DNA of 64,000 nucleotides from Steroidobacteraceae bacterium (GTDB lineage: Bacteria > Pseudomonadota > Gammaproteobacteria > Steroidobacterales > Steroidobacteraceae). This document shows, piece by piece, positions 16,303 to 26,344 of the stretch. The stretch's first letter is position 1, and each line of letters opens with the position of its first letter. The position numbers were made by a program, and so were the translations under genes. The stretch covers positions 1,116,001-1,180,000 of the forward strand of contig JAWLAG010000001.1 of the NCBI GenBank assembly GCA_041395505.1, read 5' to 3'. The notes beneath the pieces were generated by a model. The model did no database searches, had not been told where the DNA came from, and was given only the letters and a program-made list of their open reading frames with translations.

Positions 16303-18777
16303 CGCCCGTTCACACCAGCGGATCATCGACACCTTCACAGCATCGTTTATGACCAGGCACGAGAACAGGGCATAGGTGAAAATCCCGAGCGTCTGCCACC
16401 AAGGCAATGGCATGAGCCCCGGAAGACCCACACGTGTCAGGAGCGTGCCTACGAACGTATCCGCCACGAGGGCGGCAACCAGAGTTCTGCTGGGCATCGT
16501 CGACCAGAATGCGCTGCGTTCGCGGGCGGACACAACGGAGAACACGGCAAAGTAGAGCAGCAGCAGGAAGCTAAATGTGTAGAGGGCATTATTGTCCGTT
16601 GCTAAACCGAAACGCGACCAACCCATCCACAACAACGCAAGCGTCTCTCCGACCATTGCGAGCCCCAGCACCACAGACACCGTGACGAAACCGCCGATAT
16701 TCCATGTTTCAGGCTTCCTCGACGGCCGAACACGATCGGTGGCCAGGGCTATCTTCGCGAAGTCCGTCATGAAGACGAGAAGCAGCATCGCAAAAGCGGA
16801 TACGATGAACTTTCCGGTTACCATGAACGCTACGGCGACAAAGGCGGCCTTCAGGATGGTCCGGCTAATCTTGTTGATGATCCAGGTCAGGATGCGCTGG
16901 TAGATAGTCCGCCCCTGCTCGACCAGCGCTACGATGTTCGTCAATCCTGGTCCCGTCAGGACAACGCTCGCCGCACCTTTCGCCACGTCGGTGGCCGTGC
17001 TGACCGCAATGCCCACCTCGGCCTGGCGGAGCGCGGGCGCATCGTTGACCCCATCGCCCGTCATGCCGGTGACGTGTCCGGCCGCCTGCAGGTGTTGCAC
17101 CACAATGTATTTGTCTTCTGGATAAACCTCGGCGAATCCATCGGCGCCGGCCAAAAGATCGACCGACTCGTTGCCACTCTGAGTGGCCGTGGCCTTCAGA
17201 TCCGCCACGCGCCTAATGGTTGACAACCCGACGCCTTGTCCAATCTCAGCCGCCACGGCGAGTGAGTCGCCGGTCAGCATCTTTACTGGAACGCCCAAAT
17301 TCCGGAGTTCAGCGATCAGCTGTCTGGCATCAGCCCGGGGCGGATCATAAAGAGACACCAATCCGACCAAGACTGGTGCACCTGTCTCGGGGCCGCGTGC
17401 CACCGCCAGCGTTCGATAGCCCTTTGCGGCCGCGGCAATGACACGCTCTTCGAGTGACACAATTGCCGGATGATCGAGTCCGCAGGCACCGGCAATCGTG
17501 CGTAAGGCTCCTTTCATCACCCGTAGCCGCAGTCCGTTCTGCTCAACCACGGCTTCAGTTCGTCGAGTTGTTGCATCGAACGGCGTGAAGGAGATGGGTT
17601 CTATCTTGGAAACGTTCTCAAATACATGCCGCACTTTGGCCGCGGTTAAAAATGCGAGATCGATGGGGTCCTGATTGGCTTCCCGAGACGCGAGCGCGCC
17701 CGCAAACAGCACGTCGGCTTCCGTCGAATCCCCCAGCGGAATCACGCCGGTGACGGCAAGCTGGTTCATGGTAATAGTGCCCGTCTTGTCCACGCAGAGC
17801 ACGTCCATCGTTGCGGCGTCCTCGGCGGCGCTCAGACGGGTGACCAACACGCCGCGCTTGGCCAGTTCTTTCGAGCCGACGGCCATGCTGACCGTGAACA
17901 TGACGGGTAGAGCCACCGGCACCGCACTCATGAGCAAAACCAGCATGAGGGGGATCATTTCGATGAGTGGTACGCCGCGCATCAGCGATAGCACGATGAC
18001 TACGCCAAGCAGCGTGCCGACGATGACGAACAGCCAACGGACAACCTTCGCCACCACGGCCTCGATGTGCAGCTTTGGGCGCGCCTCCTGTACGAGTTCT
18101 GTCGTACGGCCAAAGTAGGTCTTCGCGCCGGTAAGCATGACCGCGCCGTTGCCCTCTCCATGGCGCACGATTGAACCGGACGAAAGCACATCGCCAGATG
18201 CCTTTCCCACATCCTTCGATTCTCCAGTGAGCGCCGATTGGTCCACCGTCAACGATCCGCTGAGAAGTTTCAGGTCTGCCGGGATGATGTCGCCGGCGCG
18301 TACGCGCACGATATCTCCGGGGACCAGTTCCCTGGCGGGACGGACCTGCCAATTCGACTCGCGCAGGACACGCGCATTGACCTGCAACTGTCGGCGCAGC
18401 GCTTCAACGACGCCGGCGGCTCGATGCTCCTGCATAAAACTCAGTACGGCATTGATCACCAGCAAAGCGCTCACCACAATGAGGTCCGAGAGCTTTCGGA
18501 GCACTGCGGAAAGAGCCATGATCAGCTCTAGCATCCATGCCGACGTTCCCCAGAACTTCTGCAGAAACGTGCGGACCGGGTGTCCCTTTTGTTTCGCTAC
18601 CTCGTTGTAGCCATGTGCCTTCCGGCGGCGCATCACCTCAACGTGCGTGAGTCCGGTATCAGGGTTTACTCGCAGAGCCGTGAGCGTGTCGGGAATCGAC
18701 GCGGCGGTAAGGTCGAGCGGCCTGACATCTAGTAGAGGCGAGGGATCGACTACGGCGTTATTTGACGTCGTTTTCAA
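16279..18777 (-). CDS. P-type ATPase, plasma-membrane H+-ATPase type (P3A)
   Basis: 832 residues. Cation-transporting N domain at about 25-90, then membrane helices, actuator domain with T-G-E-S (184-187), phosphorylation site D330 in D-K-T-G-T-I-T, and the hinge G-D-G-V-N-D-A-P. The stretch around G-S-K-E-L-A-K-R-G-V-L-V-T-R-L-S-A-A-E-D is characteristic of proton-pumping P3A enzymes, not Ca or heavy-metal pumps: there is no CPC or N-terminal metal-binding motif. Start is TTG at 18777 with GAGG just upstream. It lies downstream of the RND operon on the same strand but after a 144-base gap. Probable role is proton export, possibly to support acid or metal tolerance. Substrate is inferred from family only. 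Confidence 0.85.
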   Translation of the reverse strand: MKTTSNNAVVDPSPLLDVRPLDLTAASIPDTLTALRVNPDTGLTHVEVMRRRKAHGYNEVAKQKGHPVRTFLQKFWGTSAWMLELIMALSAVLRKLSDLIVVSALLVINAVLSFMQEHRAAGVVEALRRQLQVNARVLRESNWQVRPARELVPGDIVRVRAGDIIPADLKLLSGSLTVDQSALTGESKDVGKASGDVLSSGSIVRHGEGNGAVMLTGAKTYFGRTTELVQEARPKLHIEAVVAKVVRWLFVIVGTLLGVVIVLSLMRGVPLIEMIPLMLVLLMSAVPVALPVMFTVSMAVGSKELAKRGVLVTRLSAAEDAATMDVLCVDKTGTITMNQLAVTGVIPLGDSTEADVLFAGALASREANQDPIDLAFLTAAKVRHVFENVSKIEPISFTPFDATTRRTEAVVEQNGLRLRVMKGALRTIAGACGLDHPAIVSLEERVIAAAAKGYRTLAVARGPETGAPVLVGLVSLYDPPRADARQLIAELRNLGVPVKMLTGDSLAVAAEIGQGVGLSTIRRVADLKATATQSGNESVDLLAGADGFAEVYPEDKYIVVQHLQAAGHVTGMTGDGVNDAPALRQAEVGIAVSTATDVAKGAASVVLTGPGLTNIVALVEQGRTIYQRILTWIINKISRTILKAAFVAVAFMVTGKFIVSAFAMLLLVFMTDFAKIALATDRVRPSRKPETWNIGGFVTVSVVLGLAMVGETLALLWMGWSRFGLATDNNALYTFSFLLLLYFAVFSVVSARERSAFWSTMPSRTLVAALVADTFVGTLLTRVGLPGLMPLPWWQTLGIFTYALFSCLVINDAVKVSMIRWCERASSLTSKA

Positions 18778-18921
18778 AGTGCCTCATACGATAACTCGCC
18801 AGGTCGTGGAGTTGAAACGGCGTTGGCGTGTCCCCATGTCGTAGTGAACAGCAACTTTTGGCGTGGGGAGTCCTCGGGTAGCCCCTGTCGTTACGCATGG
18901 GTCTTCGCATGCTTCTGATGG

Positions 18922-21900
18922 TCACTGGCGCCTTGCTGGCGTTCTCGTGAATGCCAGCATCAGGGCGGGCAGCAGCAGCAGCACGAGCGGTACAGCTGCA
19001 ACCAGCCCAAAGATGATCGCTGTCGCCAGCGGCTGTTGAAGCCCGGCACCTCGGCTGATGCCCAGTGCCAGCGGGCTCAGGGTCAGGATGGCGATGAGCG
19101 CTGACATCAGGATCGGGCGAAGACGCTTCTCGCCCGCTTCCGCCAGCGCCGCGGCACTGACGGGTACTGCGGTGTCGAGCTCTGAAAAGTAGAACACGAT
19201 CAGTTCGGTCGCCATGCCCACCACCATGGTGAGTCCCATGAGCGCCGAGATGTCGAGTTCGATGCCGGACAGCCACAGCCCTCCGAATACCGTCGCAGTG
19301 CTGAGCAGCACCGTCACCACGGCGGCCAGGGTCCACGCGATGTTCTCGAACAACACCGTCAGCAGCAGCGCCGCGAGCAACAGCGCGGCTGCGAATACCA
19401 TGGTCATGTCGGCGAAGCTCTTGCGTTGCTGCGCGAAGAGCCCGCCGTAGTCGACACGGATCGAGGGCGGCAGGCGCAAGCCTGCGACGGTGCTGCGCAC
19501 CTCGCTCATGGCAGAGCCCAGATCACGATTCTCGAGACGAGCCGTGACGTCGATGAACGGGGCCAGATCCTCGCGCGTCAACTGCTTTTGTCCTGCGATG
19601 ATCGATACTTCGGCAAGCTGGCCAACCCGAACCCCGTGACCATCCGGGGCAGAGATGACGAGGTTCTCGACCTCTGCGGCGCGCGCGCGGATATTCTCCG
19701 GTCCGCGGACCCGCACGCCGATCAACTGCGCGCCGACCCTGACGCTCGTGGCAGGGCTGCCGCCGACCAGCGTCTCGATCTGGCTGGCAACGGTGGCCGG
19801 ATCCAGGCCGTGCTGCTGGGCAACACCCGGACGGATGCGCACGGCGATCGCATCTCCGGCAACCCGCAGTCCGTCGACCACCTCGACCACGCCAGTGATC
19901 CTGGCGAGCGCCCCCGCGATTCGTTTGGCCGCCGATTCGATGGCGGCAGGGTCATCACCGAAGACCTTGATCTCGATCGGCTGCGGTACGGCGGTGAGAT
20001 CCCCGATGAGGTCCTCCATGAGTTGCAGCGCTTCAATCTGCAGACCTGGGACGCCCGCCTCGATCCTGCCGCGTATCTCGCCCATGACCGCTTCTATGGG
20101 GCGGCGTGAGCCGCTCCTCAGGCGAATGAAGTAGTCTCCCTCGTCGGCCTCGGTCAGTCCGCCGCCCAGCTGCACGCCGGTGCGACGCGAATAACTGGCC
20201 ACTTCCGGAGTCTCCTGGATGATCGATTCAACCTGACGCAGCAGGTTGTCGGTGTCGCCGAGGGCCGCGCCGGCCTGCGCCTTGTAGTCGAGGATGAACC
20301 CGCCCTCGTCCATTCTGGGCATGAACCCGGAAGGGACGGCATACCAGGCGAGTGCGCCCGACAGTGCCAGCACCGCGACGCTCATGGCTGCAAATCGCTG
20401 AGAATGCCCGAGCGCGCGGGTAATGGCCCGATGGTAGAGAGCGACCAGGTGCCCCAGCCAGCCCGACGCGCCTTCGGCCGCTTCGGCATCCGAAGGCCTG
20501 AGCCAGTGCGCGCAGATCAGCGGAATGAGAAATCGCGCATACAGCAGCGAGATCGTGAGAGCGGCCACCATGGTGACCGCGAGCGCCTTGAAGAAGCCGC
20601 CGCTCACCCCCGATATGAAGGCGAGGGGAATAAACACCACGATCGTCGCCCCGGTTGAGCCGAACAGGGGTTTCGCCATCTGCGCCGCTGCGTCAAGGAT
20701 CTGCGGCTTGTCGCGCGCAGAGCCTTCCTGCATCCGGCGCATGACGTGTTCGAGCATGACCACGGCATCGTCGACCACTAGGCCCACGGCCGCCGCCATG
20801 CCGCCGAGGGTCATCATGTCGAAGTGCATGCCCATCGCGAACAGGATCAGGCAGGCGCCGGCAAGTACCGCAGGAAGAACCGCGGCGGTGATCAGCATCA
20901 GCCGCACCGAACGCAGGAACAGGAACAGTACGAGTCCGGCGAGCACGGCTCCGAGGAGAATCGCATCGCGCACTGCGTTTGCGGCGCCCACGACGAGTTC
21001 GGACTGATCGTAGTAGGGCGTCACATCGATGCTGGGTGGCAATCCGAGGCGCTTCAGCCGTGCAGTGACATCGCGGGCGACCTGGACGGTATCGCCGCCC
21101 AACGCTTGCCGGACATTGACGAGCACCGCGCGCCGGCCGTTGCTGTTGACGAGGGTGAAATCGGGACGGACATCGGGTCGGACGGTGCCAATGTCGCCGA
21201 CGGTCACGATACCCGCGCCCCCGGAGGCACCCGATTTGACGGGTGTCGCTGCGATGTCAGCGATCGTGGCAAGGCGGTTTTCGACGAGCACCAAGTAGAG
21301 CCGGTGACGATCCTGGATGCGCCCTGCGCCGCGGACGATGTTGGCCTTGCCCAAGGCGTTCACCACATCGTCGGGAGACAGACCCAATGCGGCCAGACGC
21401 GACGGATCCAGATTGACGGAGAACTCGCGTGGAGAACCGCCAAGCACATCGACTCCCGCGACGCCAGGCACCGAGGTCAGCGCCGGGCGGATCTTCAGCT
21501 CGGCGATCTGGCGCAGGGCCTGCTGGTCGAGCGAGGCGGAGGTGAGGGCAAAGCCGACCACCGGAAACAGAGTCGGGTCCGACCGGCGCACCTCGAATGC
21601 CGTTCCCTGCGGGAGCGATGGCAGAACGGTGGCGAGTGCGCCCTGTGTGGCCAGCGTTGCCGAGGCCATGTCGCGTCCCCAGTCGAAGTTCAGCGCGACT
21701 TCGGCCGATCCGCGGCTGGTCGTAGACCTCAGGCGGACGACACCCGGCACCGAGCGCAGAGCTATCTCCACAGGGCGCGTGATCTCGGCTTCCATCTGCG
21801 CCGCGTCGCGATCGCCGGCATCGATGGCGACCACGACGCGGGGGTAGTCGATGTGCGGAAAAAGGCTGACGGGTAGATGCAGCGCACCCGCGATACCTCC

Positions 21901-21963
21901 GAGTGTCAGCAGCAGCGCCGCAAGCCACAGGCTCCTGGCATGGTTCGCTAGCCGCAGGTTCAC
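18922..21963 (-). CDS. RND efflux pump inner-membrane subunit
   Basis: 1013 residues, the usual size for RND permeases, with two repeated halves each containing a large periplasmic loop. The proton-relay region in TM4 reads G-L-V-V-D-D-A-V-V-M-L-E, with the Asp pair seen in drug-type (HAE) pumps. Other features (V-F-G-D-D-P-A-A-I, the L-P-S-L-P-Q-G segment) resemble CzcA/CusA relatives, so drug versus metal substrate cannot be settled. Its ATG overlaps the adaptor stop by four bases. It is the last gene of the six-gene operon running from 26626 to 18922. Confidence 0.9.
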   Translation of the reverse strand: MNLRLANHARSLWLAALLLTLGGIAGALHLPVSLFPHIDYPRVVVAIDAGDRDAAQMEAEITRPVEIALRSVPGVVRLRSTTSRGSAEVALNFDWGRDMASATLATQGALATVLPSLPQGTAFEVRRSDPTLFPVVGFALTSASLDQQALRQIAELKIRPALTSVPGVAGVDVLGGSPREFSVNLDPSRLAALGLSPDDVVNALGKANIVRGAGRIQDRHRLYLVLVENRLATIADIAATPVKSGASGGAGIVTVGDIGTVRPDVRPDFTLVNSNGRRAVLVNVRQALGGDTVQVARDVTARLKRLGLPPSIDVTPYYDQSELVVGAANAVRDAILLGAVLAGLVLFLFLRSVRLMLITAAVLPAVLAGACLILFAMGMHFDMMTLGGMAAAVGLVVDDAVVMLEHVMRRMQEGSARDKPQILDAAAQMAKPLFGSTGATIVVFIPLAFISGVSGGFFKALAVTMVAALTISLLYARFLIPLICAHWLRPSDAEAAEGASGWLGHLVALYHRAITRALGHSQRFAAMSVAVLALSGALAWYAVPSGFMPRMDEGGFILDYKAQAGAALGDTDNLLRQVESIIQETPEVASYSRRTGVQLGGGLTEADEGDYFIRLRSGSRRPIEAVMGEIRGRIEAGVPGLQIEALQLMEDLIGDLTAVPQPIEIKVFGDDPAAIESAAKRIAGALARITGVVEVVDGLRVAGDAIAVRIRPGVAQQHGLDPATVASQIETLVGGSPATSVRVGAQLIGVRVRGPENIRARAAEVENLVISAPDGHGVRVGQLAEVSIIAGQKQLTREDLAPFIDVTARLENRDLGSAMSEVRSTVAGLRLPPSIRVDYGGLFAQQRKSFADMTMVFAAALLLAALLLTVLFENIAWTLAAVVTVLLSTATVFGGLWLSGIELDISALMGLTMVVGMATELIVFYFSELDTAVPVSAAALAEAGEKRLRPILMSALIAILTLSPLALGISRGAGLQQPLATAIIFGLVAAVPLVLLLLPALMLAFTRTPARRQ

Positions 21964-22982
21964 CGCGTACGAACCTTCATGCCGTCTTCGACACCGGTGG
22001 CGCCGTCGATGATCACGGGATCGCCGCTGACGACACCCTCCAGGATTGCCGCGCGCGACGCGTCGCTCGCGCTTACTGTGACGTCCTTGCGCCGGGCAAC
22101 ACCGTCCTTGACCACAAAGACGAACGGCTGTCCGCCATCGTCGAGCAGCGCGGCGTAGGGAACGGTGACGGTGGCGCGGCTCGTATGTGTCACGACCCGC
22201 GCGGACAGCGGCAGTCCCGCGGCCAGTCCCTGCTGCGCGGGGATGGTCGCTACCACCGAGGCGAGGCGTGTCTGGGCGTCGGCCACAGGGCTGACGCTGG
22301 TGATCCGCGCTTCAACAGGCGGCGCGCCATCACCCGCAGAGATTTCCATCGGAGTGCCGGCGCTGAGGCGCCTTGCCAACGCTGGATCGATTCCGAAACG
22401 CGCCTTCATCGTTCCCGTGCGCGCGAGCGTGGCAACGACCGCGCCCGGTGCAGCGAGTTCACCGACACCGGTCCCCGTGGAATCGACATGTCCCGCTTGG
22501 GGCGCGCGCAGCACCAGCGTGTCCGCGCGCGCGGTGAGTGAGGCCAGCAGGGACGAAGCAGCCGTCGCGCGGGAACGGGCGGCCTCGACATCCGCATCGC
22601 TGGCGAGTCCGTCCGAGCGCAGGCGCTCCGCCCGTGCCAGTGCGGCGCTCGCCACCACCGAGTCGGCCGAGGCCGCCTGGAGCTGAGCCTGACTCGCGGG
22701 ACTGGCGCGCAATCGTGCGATGACCTGCCCGGGAACGACGGCGGTGCCTGCCGGCGCCTCGATGGCGACGACGATCGCCTCGATTGGCGCAACGAGACGG
22801 ATTTGGCTGTCGCTCCGCTCGATCTCGCCATAGAGCGACACCGTCTGGGCGACATCTCCGGTTGAGGCCGGTGCCACCTTGACGAGGGCCACCGGAATAA
22901 CAGGTTGACCGTCGTCTTCTGCTCTTCCGGAGCAAGCCGCCAGGAGGATCACGACAGGTACGATCGATAAAGTACGCTTCAT
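21960..22982 (-). CDS. RND efflux periplasmic adaptor (membrane fusion protein)
   Basis: 340 residues beginning with a lipoprotein-like signal (V-V-I-L-L-A-A-C-S-G). The barrel-sandwich (lipoyl-like) halves are seen around V-A-P-I-E-A-I-V-V-A-I-E-A-P-A-G-T and P-Q-A-G-H-V-D-S-T-G, with a helical hairpin between them rich in Ala and Arg. Beta-barrel and membrane-proximal domains follow. Connects the pump to the outer-membrane channel. Coupled by four-base overlaps on both sides. Confidence 0.9.
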   Translation of the reverse strand: MKRTLSIVPVVILLAACSGRAEDDGQPVIPVALVKVAPASTGDVAQTVSLYGEIERSDSQIRLVAPIEAIVVAIEAPAGTAVVPGQVIARLRASPASQAQLQAASADSVVASAALARAERLRSDGLASDADVEAARSRATAASSLLASLTARADTLVLRAPQAGHVDSTGTGVGELAAPGAVVATLARTGTMKARFGIDPALARRLSAGTPMEISAGDGAPPVEARITSVSPVADAQTRLASVVATIPAQQGLAAGLPLSARVVTHTSRATVTVPYAALLDDGGQPFVFVVKDGVARRKDVTVSASDASRAAILEGVVSGDPVIIDGATGVEDGMKVRTR

Positions 22983-24316
22983 TTCCAGCCTTCCTGCAGT
23001 GCGCCGCTCAGCAGTTCAAGCGCGATGGTCTGTTCGCGGATGGCTTGCGAGGCCTGCGCGATCACGAGTTCACGATCGCGCAACTGCTGCGCCGCTGTCA
23101 TCGCCGCGGCGTCTGACAAGTCGCCGCGGCGGCTGGCGTCCGTGCTGGCTCTGGCCTGCCGCTGCAGGGACGGCAGGCCCGCCTCTGCGTCTGTCAACTG
23201 GCGCCGAGCCAGCGCGAGTCCGTGCCAGGCTGCGATGATCTCGGCACGGGTGTTGAACAGGCGCGCATCGTACTCAGATTTCAGCGCCTCGCGCGTTGCG
23301 CGCTCCACCGCAATGCCGCCGCGATTGCGATTCCAGAGCGGCAGGGTGAAGTCGATGGCGGGACCCAGCAGGAAGTTTCCAGCCGAATCACGGTTGCCCG
23401 TGACGGTCAGGTTCAGCGAGGGGAACTGGTCCAGGACCGCCTTGCGGACCGCAGACTCCTGCGCTGCGTAGCCGGCGCGCAGGGCGGCAAGATCGGTGCG
23501 AGCGTCCTGCGCCATCACGAGAAGTCGGTCGGCGGGTGGCGGTTCACGCGGGGGATCCGCTGTCGCCAATGCGAGCGCGGTGTCCGGAGGCAGGCCCAGC
23601 AACCGTGTGAGTTCCTGCCGCGCAACCAGCAGGTCGCGCTCGGCGCTGCGCAGTCGCTCAGCAGCATCAAAGGCGGCGATCCGCGCCGTTTCGGCGTCGG
23701 CGGCCGGCAGGTCGCCGCGTGTGGTGGCCTGGGTCGAACGCGCAAGCTGTGACCGTGCCGCGGCATCGGTCTCTTGCGACAGGGCGACGATTCGCGTGAG
23801 GCTCGAGACTCGAACGGCCTGGATGCGGGCCTGGCCCGCGGTCAGCCAATCTGCCCACGCGAGGTCGAGTCGCACCTGTCGGGCCTGGGCAATCGCCTGG
23901 CTGCGCGTCACTGCACGCTTGCGCAGCGCATTGACATCAAGCCCCACACCACCTGCGATATTGAGCAACGTATCCGGCCCGCTCAGCACCTTGTCTACGC
24001 CGATGTTGAAGGTCGGGTCGGGAAGCAGTCCGGCAGCGAATGCCTGGGCATCGGCGACCCCGGCACGCGCGCGAAGGGCCAGCAGGTCTGGGTTGCGCAC
24101 AACCGCCAGAGCAGCAATGGCCTGGGGGGAAAGCGGCGCGGCGAAATCTACGCTGACCGGTTGCAGCCATGGTCGATCGAGGGTCGCGGCACGCGCTTGC
24201 AGCACGCTGGCAACCGGCACAGCCAGAACTTCGGGAGAGTCCGAGAGGGGCAGGGGTGCGTAAGATGCGCAGCCGCCGATTCCGAGGGCGAGCGCAGCCG
24301 TCAGCGCCAACCTCAT
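22979..24316 (-). CDS. TolC-family outer-membrane efflux protein
   Basis: 445 residues with a lipoprotein signal (A-L-G-I-G-G-C-A-S-Y). Contains the two repeated OEP halves with long Ala-rich helices (for example V-R-N-P-D-L-L-A-L-R-A-R-A-G-V-A and A-L-R-A-G-Y-A-A-Q-E-S-A-V-R-K-A) and the P-S-L-N-L-T-V-T-G strand. This is the CzcC/CusC/NodT class of lipidated channels. Its start overlaps the kinase stop, so the channel is made together with its regulator. Confidence 0.88.
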   Translation of the reverse strand: MRLALTAALALGIGGCASYAPLPLSDSPEVLAVPVASVLQARAATLDRPWLQPVSVDFAAPLSPQAIAALAVVRNPDLLALRARAGVADAQAFAAGLLPDPTFNIGVDKVLSGPDTLLNIAGGVGLDVNALRKRAVTRSQAIAQARQVRLDLAWADWLTAGQARIQAVRVSSLTRIVALSQETDAAARSQLARSTQATTRGDLPAADAETARIAAFDAAERLRSAERDLLVARQELTRLLGLPPDTALALATADPPREPPPADRLLVMAQDARTDLAALRAGYAAQESAVRKAVLDQFPSLNLTVTGNRDSAGNFLLGPAIDFTLPLWNRNRGGIAVERATREALKSEYDARLFNTRAEIIAAWHGLALARRQLTDAEAGLPSLQRQARASTDASRRGDLSDAAAMTAAQQLRDRELVIAQASQAIREQTIALELLSGALQEGWK

Positions 24317-25662
24317 GCTTCCGCCGCACGCGGAATGACGAGAGTCGCAATCAAGCCGGGCATGGCATCAGCCAGCGAAAGAATCCCGCCGTGGGCCTGC
24401 GCAATCGCGGAGACGAGGCTCAACCCAAGCCCATGCCCAGGCGTACTGCGCGAAGCTTCCAGCCGTACGAAGCGTTGCTTTGCCCGCTCGCGATCAGTCG
24501 CGGGAATGCCAGGCCCGCTGTCACGTACCTCGACGGCAACGGCGCGGCGTATCGCGCGTGCCGATAGCGTTATGTGCGATCCTGGCGGCGTGTGGCGTTG
24601 AGCATTCTCGACGAGGTTGATGATGGCTTGGGCCAGCAGTTCCCGGTCACCCGTGATTCGCAGGTCGCTGGCCACTGCCACATCGAAGCTGTGCCCGCTG
24701 TCCTCGACCAGTGGTCTGAGCGTCTCGCCAAGATCAGTCAGCAGCGCCGACAGATCCAGGGGGGCGAACGCCTTGCGCAGGCTTCCTTCCTCGACTTCGG
24801 AAATGCGAAGGATCGCATTGAAGAGCGCCAGGAGGTCGTCGGCCTTGCCCAGAGCGCGCTCCGCCAAATCACTGCGCGCTTCGTCATCGCGTTCATGCTG
24901 CAAGGTCTCCAGTTGATTGCGCAGCGTTGCAAGCGGCGTGCGCAGATCGTGGGCCAGGTCGGCGCTAACCTGCCGCAGATTGGCCACCAGCCCTGCGATC
25001 CGTTCGAGCATGGCATTGAGCGCGGCCGCGACCCGGTCGAATTCGTCGTCGGCCAATCCCACCATCGCGCGCTGCTGGAGATTGCCGGACGAGATGACCG
25101 CAGCTGTGCCCTCGATGGTTGCCAGCCGGCCTCGCAAATAGCGCGCCAGCAGCAGTGAGCCGACCAAGCCGAGTGCCAGCAGGGCGACCAGTGCCAGCGT
25201 GAACATGCGGATGATCGTGCGGTCGATCGCCTCCAGCGATTCGAGGTCGGCCGCGACCACCAGGCGAAAGCCGTTTGGCAAGGCGGTGACCCTGGCACGC
25301 GCCGGATCTGCGCCTTCGATCGGGTCGACGAAGACGATTCGCTGCCAGCCGGGCGGCGGCATGGTCGTATCGATGTTGCCAGCGATGCGTCGCCCGTCCG
25401 GCGAAAACAGGGCCATGCCCAGTGCAACGGGTCCGGGCTTCTGCTGCTGCGCGATCGCATCGCGAAGCCCACTGATGCCATCATCCCGATACTCGGCCGC
25501 AAGCGCCGTCGTGGCCTGATCGATGCTGGCGTCGAGCTGCTGCGCGAAGGCTGCGTGCGTGGCAAGAAAGACGGCGATGCCCAACGCGGCGATGGCTGCC
25601 GCATAGACCATGAATCCCAGCAGCGCGATCCGCCAGGCGGCACTGCGCGGCCAAACTCTCAT
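24313..25662 (-). CDS. Sensor histidine kinase of the efflux operon
   Basis: 449 residues: N-terminal membrane helix, a periplasmic domain of about 120 residues, a second helix around 155-175, HAMP linker, HisKA domain with the phospho-acceptor in L-A-H-D-L-R-T-P-L-A, and HATPase domain with N-L-V-E-N-A-Q-R-H-T-P and D-S-G-P-G-I-P. Overlaps the response regulator stop by four bases and the TolC-family start by four. The signal is unknown. By analogy to CzcRS/CusRS and PhoPQ-like systems paired with PepSY proteins it may sense envelope stress or metals (inference). Confidence 0.9.
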   Translation of the reverse strand: MRVWPRSAAWRIALLGFMVYAAAIAALGIAVFLATHAAFAQQLDASIDQATTALAAEYRDDGISGLRDAIAQQQKPGPVALGMALFSPDGRRIAGNIDTTMPPPGWQRIVFVDPIEGADPARARVTALPNGFRLVVAADLESLEAIDRTIIRMFTLALVALLALGLVGSLLLARYLRGRLATIEGTAAVISSGNLQQRAMVGLADDEFDRVAAALNAMLERIAGLVANLRQVSADLAHDLRTPLATLRNQLETLQHERDDEARSDLAERALGKADDLLALFNAILRISEVEEGSLRKAFAPLDLSALLTDLGETLRPLVEDSGHSFDVAVASDLRITGDRELLAQAIINLVENAQRHTPPGSHITLSARAIRRAVAVEVRDSGPGIPATDRERAKQRFVRLEASRSTPGHGLGLSLVSAIAQAHGGILSLADAMPGLIATLVIPRAAEA

Positions 25663-26336
25663 GGGGTCCGGATCCTGTAGCCGACGCCACGCACGGTCTC
25701 GATGGCATCTTCTGCAAAGCCGTCGTTGAGTTTGGCGCGCAATCGGCTCATGTGGGTTTCGACGATCTTGGTCTGGGGGTCGAAATGGAAATCCCAGACA
25801 CGCTCCAGCAACATGGTGCGCGTCACGAACTCTCCCGCATGACGAAGCAATTCCTCGAGCAACCGGAATTCGCGGGGTTGAAGTGCGACGGCGCGGCCAT
25901 TGCGTCGAACCTCGCGTCGCAGCAGATCCATTTCGATGGCGCCCACATGCAGGCGGGTCGTAACCTCAGCGGGTGCGCTGCGGCGTCCCAGGGCCTGAAC
26001 CCGCGCGGCCAGTTCGCTGAAAGCGAAGGGCTTGACCAGGTAGTCATCGGCGCCTGCCTCCAGGCCGCCGACCCGCTCTTCGATCCGACCCAGTGCAGTC
26101 AGCATCAGAACCGGCACCTGGACTCCGCCGGATCGCGAGCGTCGAAGCACGCTCAAGCCGTCAAGGCGCGGCAGCATCCGGTCGAGAATGATGACGTCGA
26201 TTTGCTCGCTCAGTGCGAGATGCAAGGCATCCAGGCCATCGTCCGCGACGATCACGTTGTGCCCCAGTTCACGCAGGCCGCGCTCGACGAAATGACGAGT
26301 ATCGGCATCGTCTTCTGCGAGAAGGATGCGCAGCAC
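25659..26336 (-). CDS. OmpR/PhoB-family response regulator
   Basis: 225 residues. Receiver domain with acidic pair E-D-D near residue 8, phospho-acceptor Asp in V-I-I-L-D-R-M-L-P, and conserved Lys in Y-L-V-K-P-F. The C-terminal winged-helix DNA-binding domain ends with the typical V-R-G-V-G-Y-R-I. Partner of the adjacent kinase and probable regulator of this whole operon, since it is encoded within it. Confidence 0.93.
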   Translation of the reverse strand: MLRILLAEDDADTRHFVERGLRELGHNVIVADDGLDALHLALSEQIDVIILDRMLPRLDGLSVLRRSRSGGVQVPVLMLTALGRIEERVGGLEAGADDYLVKPFAFSELAARVQALGRRSAPAEVTTRLHVGAIEMDLLRREVRRNGRAVALQPREFRLLEELLRHAGEFVTRTMLLERVWDFHFDPQTKIVETHMSRLRAKLNDGFAEDAIETVRGVGYRIRTP

Positions 26337-26344
26337 GAGTCTGG